Shown: positions 20,230 to 29,460 of the stretch, piece after piece
How the letters are laid out: every line of letters begins with the position of its first letter
How positions within the stretch are numbered: position 1 is the first letter of the stretch
DNA from: Aureibaculum algae
GTDB taxonomy: Bacteria > Bacteroidota > Bacteroidia > Flavobacteriales > Flavobacteriaceae
DNA: 64,000 nucleotides
Assembly: GCF_006065315.1 (NCBI RefSeq)
Contig: NZ_CP040749.1
Location: forward strand, 3,114,501-3,178,500
Reading direction: 5' to 3'
Program-made: the position numbers and the translations under genes
The notes under the pieces: model-generated
Database searches by the model: none
The model's input: only the letters and a program-made list of their open reading frames with translations
Told to the model about the DNA's origin: nothing

Positions 20230-22107
20230 TTAATCTTTTATTTTCCTTACTTTATCTAACCAAGTATATTTTAATATTATAGAAGTAATCACAAATATGA
20301 CTAAAGCTATTAAAGTATTTTGATAATCTCTTATCATAAAATAAATTGGTAAAACAATCATACTCGATTGCCAGATAATACCAATTAGAACATTCAGCAT
20401 ATCTAAGCTAAAATGATTATTCTTTTCTATAGTTTCATCATCCTTTTTCAATTCAGTTAATACCGGTTTCCACCATCCCCAAGGTCGCACATTTTTATAA
20501 AATGCTTTCAACACTTTCATTTCTGTTGGTTTACTTAAAAAAGTACCTAAGAATGACCCTAGCAAGGAAACACCAAATATTATTGGAAATAAATAAATAG
20601 CATGAACATGCGATAATTCGTATAAAATTGAACCTTCTGAAAAATTATCCTTGTTTTGATCCATAAAAAACTGAAAACTCGCCACGATTAAACCAGACAA
20701 CATTCCCCAGAAATACCCCCAACCATTAAATCGCCACCAAATCCATTTTAAAAAATTAGCAGCTACATAACCCCCAAATAAGGCACTTGTAATCCACAAG
20801 GTTAAGGAATTGATAGAATCAGCAAAAAAGCCCATAAAAACACCCAAACCAACTACTGCGAAAGAAGCTATATGACTAGCTTTTATATAATGTTTAGGCG
20901 TTGCCTCGGGTCTAAAATATTTTTTATAAATATCATTTACGATATAGGCTGGACCTGCATTAACAAATGCTGAAAAGGTAGACATAAATGCCGCTAACAA
21001 TCCTGCTAATAACAATCCTTTTATTCCGACAGGCACATGGAAATTGATAACTTTAGGAAGTATCACCTCTAAATCTACACCAGTTAGGTTTGGATTGGCA
21101 GCCATCTCTGGGGCTAACACAACTAGAGCTATAACAACAATTCCTGCAATTAACAAATATCTCGGTATAAATAGAATTAAATTTGTAAAACCGCTCATGT
21201 AAGCCGCTTCTTTAACTGATTTCGTAGAAAGTATTCGTTGCATATCAAAACTAGGCACAGGACCGGCAATACTTGCAAAGAACCCTTTAAAAAGACTCAT
21301 ACCTATTAAAGCACCAAACATTTTATAACCTTCAGTATCAATTAAATCATTAAACTTCTGAAATTGTGCACCCCATTGGGTATCAAGTTCCCAATTAAAA
21401 AACACATTCCTCCACTCATCAGTAATCACATTAGAAATTTCAACATCACTAAAAGCAAAAAATGCATATCCTGCCACCAATATTCCAGCAATTACCATAA
21501 TTCCATACTGTAACACTTCAGTTGCAACAACGGAAAACATTCCTCCTTTTATCGTGTAAATTGTCGTTAGGATAATTATCATTAAAGCATAGGATTGCTC
21601 AGAATTAAATAAAACAGTATCACCAAATTGCAAGGACATATCCCAAGGTAAAATAACCGTCATGAATTTACCAACACCTTCAAAGAAATAGGCTATAAAA
21701 CCTACGGCAGCAACAACGGCAAAGATGGCCACTATTAGATGAGATGCTCTACCAGGCTTATCATCTCCAAACCTGGTTAATATCCATTCAGAACCAGTCA
21801 TAATATTAGACCGTCTAATCCAAACGGCAAGAAACATCATTACAAAAATCTGATTCCATATAGGCCAAAGCCACATAAACATAAAGCTTTTTACTCCATA
21901 AAGAAATAAAATACCCACCATCCATGCTGTACCAGAAACATCAAACATTCCCGAACCATTACTTAATCCAAGAAAATACCATTTGATATTATTTCCTCCT
22001 AAAAAATAAGATTCTAGTCCTTTTGAGGCCTTTTTAGAAACCCAAATACCAACAAATAATGTTAGTAAGACATAGGCAATTATAATACTTATATCAATTA
22101 TATCCAT
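20230..22107 (-). CDS. Sodium:solute symporter (SSS family)
   Basis: A 625-residue membrane protein with about 14 hydrophobic segments. Family marks include FLGGNNIKWYFLGLSNGSGM near TM1-2, the SGTAWMVG segment and ATEVLQYGIMVIAGI in the middle helices. It imports a small solute with Na+. Position between GH92 and GH130 genes suggests a mono- or disaccharide released by the exported glycosidases, possibly the Man-GlcNAc substrate of GH130. No SusC/SusD pair accompanies it. Its start codon shares one base with the stop of the upstream GH92 gene, so translation is coupled. Confidence 0.92.
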   Translation of the reverse strand: MDIIDISIIIAYVLLTLFVGIWVSKKASKGLESYFLGGNNIKWYFLGLSNGSGMFDVSGTAWMVGILFLYGVKSFMFMWLWPIWNQIFVMMFLAVWIRRSNIMTGSEWILTRFGDDKPGRASHLIVAIFAVVAAVGFIAYFFEGVGKFMTVILPWDMSLQFGDTVLFNSEQSYALMIIILTTIYTIKGGMFSVVATEVLQYGIMVIAGILVAGYAFFAFSDVEISNVITDEWRNVFFNWELDTQWGAQFQKFNDLIDTEGYKMFGALIGMSLFKGFFASIAGPVPSFDMQRILSTKSVKEAAYMSGFTNLILFIPRYLLIAGIVVIALVVLAPEMAANPNLTGVDLEVILPKVINFHVPVGIKGLLLAGLLAAFMSTFSAFVNAGPAYIVNDIYKKYFRPEATPKHYIKASHIASFAVVGLGVFMGFFADSINSLTLWITSALFGGYVAANFLKWIWWRFNGWGYFWGMLSGLIVASFQFFMDQNKDNFSEGSILYELSHVHAIYLFPIIFGVSLLGSFLGTFLSKPTEMKVLKAFYKNVRPWGWWKPVLTELKKDDETIEKNNHFSLDMLNVLIGIIWQSSMIVLPIYFMIRDYQNTLIALVIFVITSIILKYTWLDKVRKIKD

Positions 22108-24359
22108 TAGTTTTTTGGCCAGTTTTTATTAGGTTCAGCACTCATTTCCAATTCCAATATTCCACCAGCCACCAATTCTTTGTGCGTTATGTAGGTTCTG
22201 TTCAATTCCTTATCATTTAATTTGGCAGACTTTATATAAAAATTTTTATCTGAATTATTTACGGCGACGATTTTGAATTCCGTATTATTTGAAGTTTTTA
22301 TAATAGCTTCATCAAAAACAGGACTACCTATTTCATATTGCCCAGACGCTGGATTCATTGGATAGATGCCTAAGGAACTCATTACATACCAAGCTGACAT
22401 TTGTCCCGCATCTTCGTTTCCACTTAACCCATTAGGCAATGTGCTATATTGCGTGTCTAAAATTTTACGAACCCAATACTGTGTTCGCCATGGCTGTTTA
22501 GCCTTATTAAACATATAAGCTATATGATGACTCGGTTCATTACCATGTGCATATTGTCCTATTAAACCTGTAATATCGGCTGAAACATTATGACCAACTA
22601 GTTCAGAACTTTCAACAAATAACTGGTCTGTCATCTTAGCAAAAGCATCATTACCACCGTGTAATTCAATTAGACCTTCCGCATCATGCATTACATTCCA
22701 ACTATGTTGCCACGCATTACCTTCCGTATAATCTGTATCTTTTATGTGGTTAGACATTTTGGGATCAAAAGGTTCATGGAAATCAACTTTATTAGAAGAC
22801 TTCCCTCTTAAAAAACCTGATTTACTATCATAAAAATTCTTATAAGCTTTTGAGCGATTAAGAAAATAATTATAATCATCATCTTTACCTAAATCCTTTG
22901 CTATTTGTGCAACACAATAATCATTATATGCGTAATTCAAAGAAATTGAAACCGATTGATCTAACTTATCAAATGGTATGTAACCATACTTTTTGTAATA
23001 ATTCAAGCCATTGGCATCGCTCATCATCGTTTTCTTCATGGCTTCATAAGCTTTATCTACATCATAATTTCTTATACCTTTTAAATAGGCATCTGAAATT
23101 ACTGAAATGGAATGATAACCAGGCATTGTACCTGTTTCATTACCAGATAACACCCACACTGGTAATGCTCCATTAACATCATAATAGGCCAACATAGATT
23201 GAATCATATCATTTAATGTCTGCGTATCAATAATAGATAACAAAGGTGTTTCTGCTCTAAACACATCCCATAAAGACAATGTTGAATACGCCTTATAACT
23301 CGAAGCTTTAGCAATACTATCATTTTGCAATCTAAAATCACCATTAACATCACTATATAAAACTGGAGCAACTTGGGTATGATATAAAGCACTATAAAAA
23401 ATAGTTTTCAAGCTATCTCTTTCCGTTTTTATTTGAATTTTTGATAAAGCTTTATTCCATATTTCTCCAATTTGAACTTTTGCTTTATCAAAATCAATAG
23501 CACTACCTTTTTTCTCAAGATTTTCTATCGCATTAGTTAAACTAACCGAAGACAAGGCTATTTTTATTTCTACTTCATTTACAGACTTATCGAAAAAGAA
23601 TTGACCACCCGTTTTAATACCTTCAGAAGAATTCACATCTGACAAAATAACTCCATCTTTTACAAATTTTGAAGCTTTAATGGGCTCTGAGGTTTCTATA
23701 ACAAAAAATACCTTTTGGTTCTTTGCCCACCCTGTACTGAATCGCGTACCTGTAATCCTAGTATTGTCAGCTAATGAAACACTACTTGATGTTGGTTTAT
23801 CCCAATTTATAGCAAACCCCAAATCAATAATAAATGATGGTGTTATTTTATTTTCAAAAGTATATTTATGAAATGCAACATAGTCATTGGCCGTTAATTC
23901 TACTTTTATTTTCGGATCATTTAACCTTACACTATAATAACCTGGCGATGCCATTTCATTATCATGCGAAAAACTACTTTTATAAGGTAAACTATCCTTT
24001 TTCTTACCGAACATACTAAGATCAACTTCTTTATTTGTAGGCATTAATAAAACATCTACTAAATCTCCTATACCCGTTCCACTTAAATGCAACTGGCTAA
24101 ACCCAGAAATAATAGTATCTGTAATATGATAGCCAGAACACCAATCCCAGCCAAGAGTACCATTATCAGGACTTGGTTGTACCATTCCAAAAGGAGCAGT
24201 AGCCCCTGGGTATGTATGACCATGACCTCCAGTACCTATAAATGGGTCTACATAAGACGTCAATAGTTCTGATTTTGTTTTTTTTATATCTTTTTCATTG
24301 TTGCATGAAAAAAAGGCAAAAACCATTAAGAATAATAATATTATTTTAAAATGTTTCAT
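22107..24359 (-). CDS. GH92 alpha-mannosidase lipoprotein (copy 2, operon head)
   Basis: A 750-residue lipoprotein (lipobox AFFSC). It shares the GH92 signature blocks with copy 1: VDPFIGTGGHGHTYPGATAP, GFSQLHLSGTGIGDLVDVLL, GNEPSHHIAYMFNKAKQPW and GNEDAGQMSAWYVMSSLG. The two copies differ throughout, so this is an old duplication or separate acquisition, not a recent copy. It is the first gene of the leftward glycan operon, which puts alpha-mannose removal first. Lipidation places it outside the cytoplasm. Confidence 0.95.
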   Translation of the reverse strand: MKHFKIILLFLMVFAFFSCNNEKDIKKTKSELLTSYVDPFIGTGGHGHTYPGATAPFGMVQPSPDNGTLGWDWCSGYHITDTIISGFSQLHLSGTGIGDLVDVLLMPTNKEVDLSMFGKKKDSLPYKSSFSHDNEMASPGYYSVRLNDPKIKVELTANDYVAFHKYTFENKITPSFIIDLGFAINWDKPTSSSVSLADNTRITGTRFSTGWAKNQKVFFVIETSEPIKASKFVKDGVILSDVNSSEGIKTGGQFFFDKSVNEVEIKIALSSVSLTNAIENLEKKGSAIDFDKAKVQIGEIWNKALSKIQIKTERDSLKTIFYSALYHTQVAPVLYSDVNGDFRLQNDSIAKASSYKAYSTLSLWDVFRAETPLLSIIDTQTLNDMIQSMLAYYDVNGALPVWVLSGNETGTMPGYHSISVISDAYLKGIRNYDVDKAYEAMKKTMMSDANGLNYYKKYGYIPFDKLDQSVSISLNYAYNDYCVAQIAKDLGKDDDYNYFLNRSKAYKNFYDSKSGFLRGKSSNKVDFHEPFDPKMSNHIKDTDYTEGNAWQHSWNVMHDAEGLIELHGGNDAFAKMTDQLFVESSELVGHNVSADITGLIGQYAHGNEPSHHIAYMFNKAKQPWRTQYWVRKILDTQYSTLPNGLSGNEDAGQMSAWYVMSSLGIYPMNPASGQYEIGSPVFDEAIIKTSNNTEFKIVAVNNSDKNFYIKSAKLNDKELNRTYITHKELVAGGILELEMSAEPNKNWPKN

Positions 24360-24377
24360 AGGTATTTTAACTATATT

Positions 24378-24395
24378 TATCTTTTTAAAAAGATA
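24378..24395. promoter_or_regulatory. 18-base palindrome in the glycan operon leader
   Basis: TATCTTTTTAAAAAGATA is a perfect palindrome 19 bases before the GH92 start and downstream of the candidate promoter. It could be an operator or an mRNA hairpin. It is AT-rich, so chance is not excluded. Confidence 0.35.
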
Positions 24396-24436
24396 GTTTT
24401 TATTTAAACCATAAATATGTAGAAATCTATCGGTAT

Positions 24437-24444
24437 CAAAAATA
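24437..24444 (-). promoter_or_regulatory. Candidate -7 box of the glycan operon
   Basis: Read leftward this is TATTTTTG, matching TAnnTTTG. Transcription would start near 24430 and give a leader of about 70 bases. No clear -33 TTG was found at the right spacing. Confidence 0.4.
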
Positions 24445-24503
24445 ATATTAGACGGATAACATAGTTAATAGGATAAACATCAAAAATCACTAAAATAATA
24501 CAT

Positions 24504-25574
24504 TTGTTCAACTTTAACAACAACTCAAAATTATACTACTACACAAAAATTACTTGGAAATATCACCTAATTTTTTGGCTAATATATTTTACCATAAACA
24601 CATTACGCTGGGGTAGTTATTATGGTGATTATATTTATTCTTTACGTTCAAATTTATTAGGTTTTCCAATTCACATCACTTTGTCCTATTTAAACGTTTA
24701 TGTTTTAATGCCCTTTTTAGTATTTCAAAAAAAATATTTGATGTACATAATCGCCCTATTGACCGCCATATTTATAATGGTTACTATTAAATTTAATCTT
24801 ACATATTACTTATTAAACACAAATGTATGGCCCGAAGGACCTGAAGTAACAAGCACTTTGACAGTTGATTATGTTGTAGATATGATGATTGGCGAACTGT
24901 ATGTCATTACTTTTATTACCGCTATTAAAATCACTGCAGATTGGTTAAAAGAACACAAAAGGCTTACTGATTTAGAAAAGTTGCAAATGGAAACAGAATT
25001 ATTGTTTTTAAAAACTCAAGTTTCTCCTCATTTCTTTTTCAACACGTTAAATAACATCTATTCTTTGTCTATAGAAAAATCAGATAAAACTCCAAAAATC
25101 ATTTTAAAACTATCTGAATTAATGCGTTACTTGCTATATGAAACAAAGCGTAAAAGACAGAGTTTATCAAAAGAAATAATTTGTCTCCAGAATTATTTAG
25201 AATTGGAAAAAATAAGACATGGAGAAGATTTAGAAGTAAATATGGATATTAGTGGAGATATTTCAGGCAAAAAAATTGCCCCTATCCTATTACTCTCATT
25301 TGTTGAAAATGCATTTAAACATGGGGCCAATAAAAACATTGGTAAAGTTAATATTGATATTGATTTTAATATTAAAGAAGATTTCCTTTACTTTACCATT
25401 ACAAATCCATCTCCAGCAGATTCTGAATACGAACAACGCCTAAATACAACAGGAGGTATAGGATTAAAGAATGTAAAAAAAAGATTGGCTTTAGGATATA
25501 AAAAAGATCAATATGATTTAAAAATTGAAAATGATCAGAATCTATTCACAGTTAAATTAAAAATTAAAGTATAA
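24504..25574 (+). CDS. LytS/YehU-type sensor histidine kinase
   Basis: About 356 residues: four membrane segments in the first 145 residues, a short coiled linker, then a His_kinase domain with QVSPHFFFNTLNNIYSL (phosphoacceptor histidine 176) and an ATPase domain with SFVENAFKHG and TTGGIGLKNVKKRL. There is no large extracytoplasmic sensor domain, so it senses within the membrane or through a partner. No ATG precedes the conserved N-terminal KYHLIFWLIYF; TTG is the only reasonable start. The response regulator gene overlaps its stop. The pair diverges from the glycan operon and may control it. Confidence 0.88.
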   Translation: MFNFNNNSKLYYYTKITWKYHLIFWLIYFTINTLRWGSYYGDYIYSLRSNLLGFPIHITLSYLNVYVLMPFLVFQKKYLMYIIALLTAIFIMVTIKFNLTYYLLNTNVWPEGPEVTSTLTVDYVVDMMIGELYVITFITAIKITADWLKEHKRLTDLEKLQMETELLFLKTQVSPHFFFNTLNNIYSLSIEKSDKTPKIILKLSELMRYLLYETKRKRQSLSKEIICLQNYLELEKIRHGEDLEVNMDISGDISGKKIAPILLLSFVENAFKHGANKNIGKVNIDIDFNIKEDFLYFTITNPSPADSEYEQRLNTTGGIGLKNVKKRLALGYKKDQYDLKIENDQNLFTVKLKIKV

Positions 25575-26275
25575 TGAATGTTAAATGTTTAATTATTGAC
25601 GATGAACCCTTAGCTGTAAATGTTATTAAAAATTATTTATTACAGGTTAATGATGTAACATTAGTTAATACTTTTAATAATGCCGTTGATGCATTAAACT
25701 TTTTAAAAAACAATAGGGTTGATCTTATTTTTTTAGATATTAATATGCCCTTACTAGATGGTTTAAGCTTTATAAAGAGCTTAGAAACTAAACCTGAAAT
25801 AATAATAACTAGTGCTTATGAAGAGTATGCCGTGGAGTCGTTCGAGTTAGATGTTTTAGACTACTTAGTTAAACCCATTTCTTTTCCAAGATTTTTAAAG
25901 GCTATGAATAAGGTTTTTAAAATTTTTAGCGACAAAAATTCAAATAATTTAATTCAAGAAAGACCTTATATTTTTATTAAAATAGACAAAAAGAAATTAA
26001 AAAAAATATATTTAGATGAACTTTTAATAATTGAAAGTCTTAAAGATTATTTAAAAATTACCACAGAAACAAATAGATATATTATACATCAGACTTTAAG
26101 TAGTTTTACAGATCAATTACCATCAGACAATTTTATTCGAATACATAGATCTTATACCATAGCAATTGACAAAGTTGACACCGTAGAAGGAAACAGTCTC
26201 GAAATTGCTGGTATTAGATACACAATTGGTCGTACTTATATAGATGAAGTTAAAAGTAAAATTTTAAATATATAA
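25574..26275 (+). CDS. LytTR-family response regulator
   Basis: A 233-residue cytoplasmic regulator with a receiver domain (DDEPLAV acidic pocket, phosphoacceptor aspartate 55 in IFLDINMPLLDG, lysine in VKPISFPRF) and a C-terminal LytTR DNA-binding domain (about 130-233, with FIRIHRSYTIAID). Its start overlaps the kinase stop (ATAATG), which is typical of a coupled pair. LytTR proteins usually bind paired direct repeats near -35 or upstream. The likely target is the divergent GH92-headed operon; this is from position only. Its gene ends one base before the convergent NagB gene. Confidence 0.9.
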   Translation: MNVKCLIIDDEPLAVNVIKNYLLQVNDVTLVNTFNNAVDALNFLKNNRVDLIFLDINMPLLDGLSFIKSLETKPEIIITSAYEEYAVESFELDVLDYLVKPISFPRFLKAMNKVFKIFSDKNSNNLIQERPYIFIKIDKKKLKKIYLDELLIIESLKDYLKITTETNRYIIHQTLSSFTDQLPSDNFIRIHRSYTIAIDKVDTVEGNSLEIAGIRYTIGRTYIDEVKSKILNI

Positions 26276-28186
26276 CTAAAATATATATCGTTTAAAAGCT
26301 TCAATGGCTGCATAATCAGCTAATCCAAGATTGTTATATTTTTGAGCTGTTAGTTTATTTCTATCCTCTACTCTTACCCAAAACTCCCTTGAATCATCAC
26401 CTTGAAACATAGCACCATCTTTTTGAGATTGATGATAAAATATTGCGGTCCTTTTTTTCAATACTTGATCTGGGCTTAAAGGCACTGCCATTTCAATTTC
26501 ATGAGTTTCCCATTCGTGCCATGCACCTCTATATAACCACACCCAACAATCATCCATAAATTTCTGAGACTTCAGCTCTTCGATTGACATAAAAAGGGCA
26601 TCTAAACATACTTTGTGTGTTCCGTGTGGATCTGCTAAATCTCCTGCAGCATATATTTGATGTGGCTTTACATCTTCTATTAACTTACTAATGATATTAA
26701 TATCAGCATCGGTAAGCTTCCCCTTTTTAACTGTACCAGTTTCATAAAAAGGAAGATCTAAAAAATGAACGTTTTCGTCAGGCACTTTTAGATACCTTGT
26801 TGCAGCTATAGATTCACCTCGCCGTATCATTCCTTTCAGCTTTCTAACATCTAACGTGTCAATACTATTTTTTTCCTTATTTTTTATATTATTTATAACC
26901 GCTTCAACATCACTACTTGATTTAGACATAAATTTACAAACCTCAGCAAATTTTAAAGCCTCAGTATCCGCAACGGCAAAATTTCCTGAAGTTTGATAAG
27001 CAACATGCACCTCATGCCCTTGCTCAACTAATCTATCAAAGGTACCTCCCATGGAAATAACATCATCATCTGGATGTGGACTAAAAATAATAACCCTTTT
27101 TTTAGGTGGATTTGCTCTTTCAGGTCTATTGGTGTCATCAGCATTCGGCTTACCTCCAGGCCACCCGGTAATACCATGTTGTAAAACATTAAACATTTTT
27201 ATATTTAAATCATAAGCAGTGCCTTCTTCAACTAATAAATTTGACATACCATTATCATTATAATCCTTATCCGTTAGTTTTAAAATGGATTTACCTAACA
27301 ACTCACTAAGCCAAACGACAGCTTTTCTTTTCAGATGATCATTCCAACTCAACGCAGTAACCAACCATGGTGTTTTAACTCTTGTTAATTCCGAAGAAGC
27401 ATCAGTATCTATTACGAAAGTTGTATTATTATGTGATTGCAAGTAAGTTGCAGGAACTTGTGAAGAAATTTCCCCTTCAATTGCTTTTTTCACCACACCA
27501 GCCTTATTTATACCCCAAGCTAACAAAACTATTCTCTTGGCTTTTCTTATTGTTGCAATGCCCATTGTAATTGCTTTTCTGGGAACTTTATCAATGCCCA
27601 AAAAAGAAGGTGCAGCATCTGCACGAGTTACATAATCCAATGTAATTGTGCGTGTACCTGAATTATAATGAGAACCTGGCTCATTAAAACCAACATGTCC
27701 AGTTCTTCCTATCCCTAACAACTGAAAGTCTAAACCTCCAACTTTTTCTATTTTTTTATCGTAAGACGTACAGTAATCGTAAATATCTGTATCTATGGTT
27801 CCATCTGGAATATTTATATTTTCAGGAAGTATGTCTATATGATCAAAGAGGTGATCATGCATGAAATAATAATAGCTTTGTATATTTTCTTTTTCCATTG
27901 GATAATACTCATCCAAGTTAAAAGTAATTACATTTTTAAAACTTAACCCCTCTTCAATATGCATTCTAACCAGTTCGTCATATACTTTAATTGGAGAAGA
28001 ACCCGTTGCTAAACCCAAGACACATTTCTCATTTAGAGACTGTTTGCTTTTTATTAAGTCGGCTATTTCATTTGCTACTAATATTGAAGCATCATTAGAG
28101 CTTTCGAAAATTACATTATGAATTTTTTCAAATCGTGTTTCTTCAAATTTACCAGCTGCTTGGTGAAGGATTGATTGTTTTGACAT
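26276..28186 (-). CDS. nagB: Glucosamine-6-phosphate deaminase with C-terminal LmbE/PIG-L domain
   Basis: A 636-residue cytoplasmic fusion. Residues about 20-280 are NagB: LGLATGSSPIKVYDELVR, TFNLDEYYPM and GIGRTGHVGFNEPGS, the active-site blocks for converting glucosamine-6-phosphate to fructose-6-phosphate and ammonia. Residues about 365-600 are an LmbE-like deacetylase domain with the metal motif FSPHPDDDVISMGG and a distal DPHGTH. This two-domain form is usual in Bacteroidota, and the tail's substrate is not settled. It sits next to the glycan cluster and would take up the GlcNAc freed by GH20 and GH130, after phosphorylation and deacetylation by enzymes not in this window. Confidence 0.93.
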   Translation of the reverse strand: MSKQSILHQAAGKFEETRFEKIHNVIFESSNDASILVANEIADLIKSKQSLNEKCVLGLATGSSPIKVYDELVRMHIEEGLSFKNVITFNLDEYYPMEKENIQSYYYFMHDHLFDHIDILPENINIPDGTIDTDIYDYCTSYDKKIEKVGGLDFQLLGIGRTGHVGFNEPGSHYNSGTRTITLDYVTRADAAPSFLGIDKVPRKAITMGIATIRKAKRIVLLAWGINKAGVVKKAIEGEISSQVPATYLQSHNNTTFVIDTDASSELTRVKTPWLVTALSWNDHLKRKAVVWLSELLGKSILKLTDKDYNDNGMSNLLVEEGTAYDLNIKMFNVLQHGITGWPGGKPNADDTNRPERANPPKKRVIIFSPHPDDDVISMGGTFDRLVEQGHEVHVAYQTSGNFAVADTEALKFAEVCKFMSKSSSDVEAVINNIKNKEKNSIDTLDVRKLKGMIRRGESIAATRYLKVPDENVHFLDLPFYETGTVKKGKLTDADINIISKLIEDVKPHQIYAAGDLADPHGTHKVCLDALFMSIEELKSQKFMDDCWVWLYRGAWHEWETHEIEMAVPLSPDQVLKKRTAIFYHQSQKDGAMFQGDDSREFWVRVEDRNKLTAQKYNNLGLADYAAIEAFKRYIF

Positions 28187-28641
28187 CGGGAGATTTATTA
28201 TAATTAATCGATAAATTTAAAAATATTATATTAATTCGACATTAAAATTCGACCAACTGCACTTAATAATAGATTAAATAAATATATGATTTGCTATTCA
28301 TAAAAACTAAATGCAACTTCAATTTTTATGTAGACATTGAAATGATTGGAAAAGAGTTATAAATAAATAGGAAAGTTATAATAATAGTTATCTATTTTTT
28401 TCAGTTACCTAAATATGGTAACAAGATTTACGAAAAAATATTTAAAAAAGACTTATGTTTGCCGAGTGATTCCCTTTTTAGATCAGCATGAAGAAAATAA
28501 AAATGATAATTAATACTAGTTTATCGCTATAAGGTTCTCAGAATTAATATATTTAATAAATAATAATATGTTGATAAATAACGTTAATTAATCATAAAAA
28601 AAAATAAAAATAACTCTTATTTTTGCAAAAAATCAATAATA
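28187..28641. promoter_or_regulatory. Upstream region of wza with two -7 boxes
   Basis: No convincing gene is present in these 455 bases. TATTTTTG at 28618-28625 is a -7 box 17 bases before the wza start. TATGTTTG at 28454-28461 is a second candidate and would give a leader of about 175 bases. No clear -33 partner was seen for either. Confidence 0.5.
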
Positions 28642-29439
28642 ATGACGAAAAAGATAAAATTACCAATTCTTAAAAAAAGTATTTTAGCAGTTAGTTTAGC
28701 TATATTAACCTATTCTTGTGGCAGTAGACAAGACATCGTATATTTTCAAGATGTAGATTTAGCTGCAATTAGTAAACCAATAGAGAACTACAGTCCTATT
28801 ATAAAACCTGATGATGCATTAACAATTACTGTTTCATCTTTGGATGTACAAGGTGTTAGGCCTTTTAATTTATCTTCTGTTACTTACAATGATAATGAAG
28901 GTGGCATGGGTAGAGCCATACTGCAAAGTTATTTAGTAGATTCTAATGGAAATATAGATTTTCCAGTACTTGGGACACTAAAATTAGCTGGATTAAATAG
29001 AATCCAGGCTACAGCCATGATAAAGGATATGTTAAAGGAGTATTTGACAGATGCTATCGTCATTATTAGAAATGTCAATTTTAAAATTTCGGTTTTAGGA
29101 GAAGTGAGAAACCCTGGTGTATATACAATTCAAAATGATAGAATAACAATATTAGAAGCATTGGCAATGGCAGGTGACTTAACAATTCAAGCCGAAAGAC
29201 ACAATGTCTTAGTCGTTAGAGAAGAAGGTAATAAAAAAACCTATAACCGCATCAACTTAACTTCTGAAGAAATTTTTAATTCACCGATGTATTATTTAAC
29301 TCAAAATGATGTTATTTATGTAACACCTAATAATTCTGTGGTAAGAGGAGCTACAATAGGACCAAGTACTGGTACTACTTTAAGTGCAATTTCCATTTTA
29401 TTAACTGCTGCAGCAATTGTTGTTAGTATAACCAAATAA
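28642..29439 (+). CDS. Wza-type polysaccharide export lipoprotein
   Basis: A 265-residue outer-membrane-associated lipoprotein (lipobox LTYSC). The Poly_export domain starts at IIKPDDALTITVSSLD and is followed by SLBB-type segments: DFPVLGTLKLAGLNRIQ and FKISVLGEVRNPGVYTI. A C-terminal hydrophobic stretch (AISILLTAAAIVVSIT) is the expected membrane-spanning element. It forms the exit channel for capsule or exopolysaccharide together with the Wzc protein downstream (22-base gap). No glycosyltransferases, flippase or polymerase are in the window, so the polymer is unknown. Confidence 0.92.
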   Translation: MTKKIKLPILKKSILAVSLAILTYSCGSRQDIVYFQDVDLAAISKPIENYSPIIKPDDALTITVSSLDVQGVRPFNLSSVTYNDNEGGMGRAILQSYLVDSNGNIDFPVLGTLKLAGLNRIQATAMIKDMLKEYLTDAIVIIRNVNFKISVLGEVRNPGVYTIQNDRITILEALAMAGDLTIQAERHNVLVVREEGNKKTYNRINLTSEEIFNSPMYYLTQNDVIYVTPNNSVVRGATIGPSTGTTLSAISILLTAAAIVVSITK

Positions 29440-29460
29440 TATAATTAATATTTTTTATAA

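Noticed and set aside
24499..24506. TACATTTG as -7 promoter of the LytS-type gene
   Set aside because: It overlaps the only reasonable start codon (TTG at 24504), so it cannot drive this gene unless a start further in is used, and none is available.
28489..28533. 14-codon frame (MKKIKMIINTSLSL) before wza
   Set aside because: Too short, no feature beyond a signal-like start, and common in AT-rich DNA.
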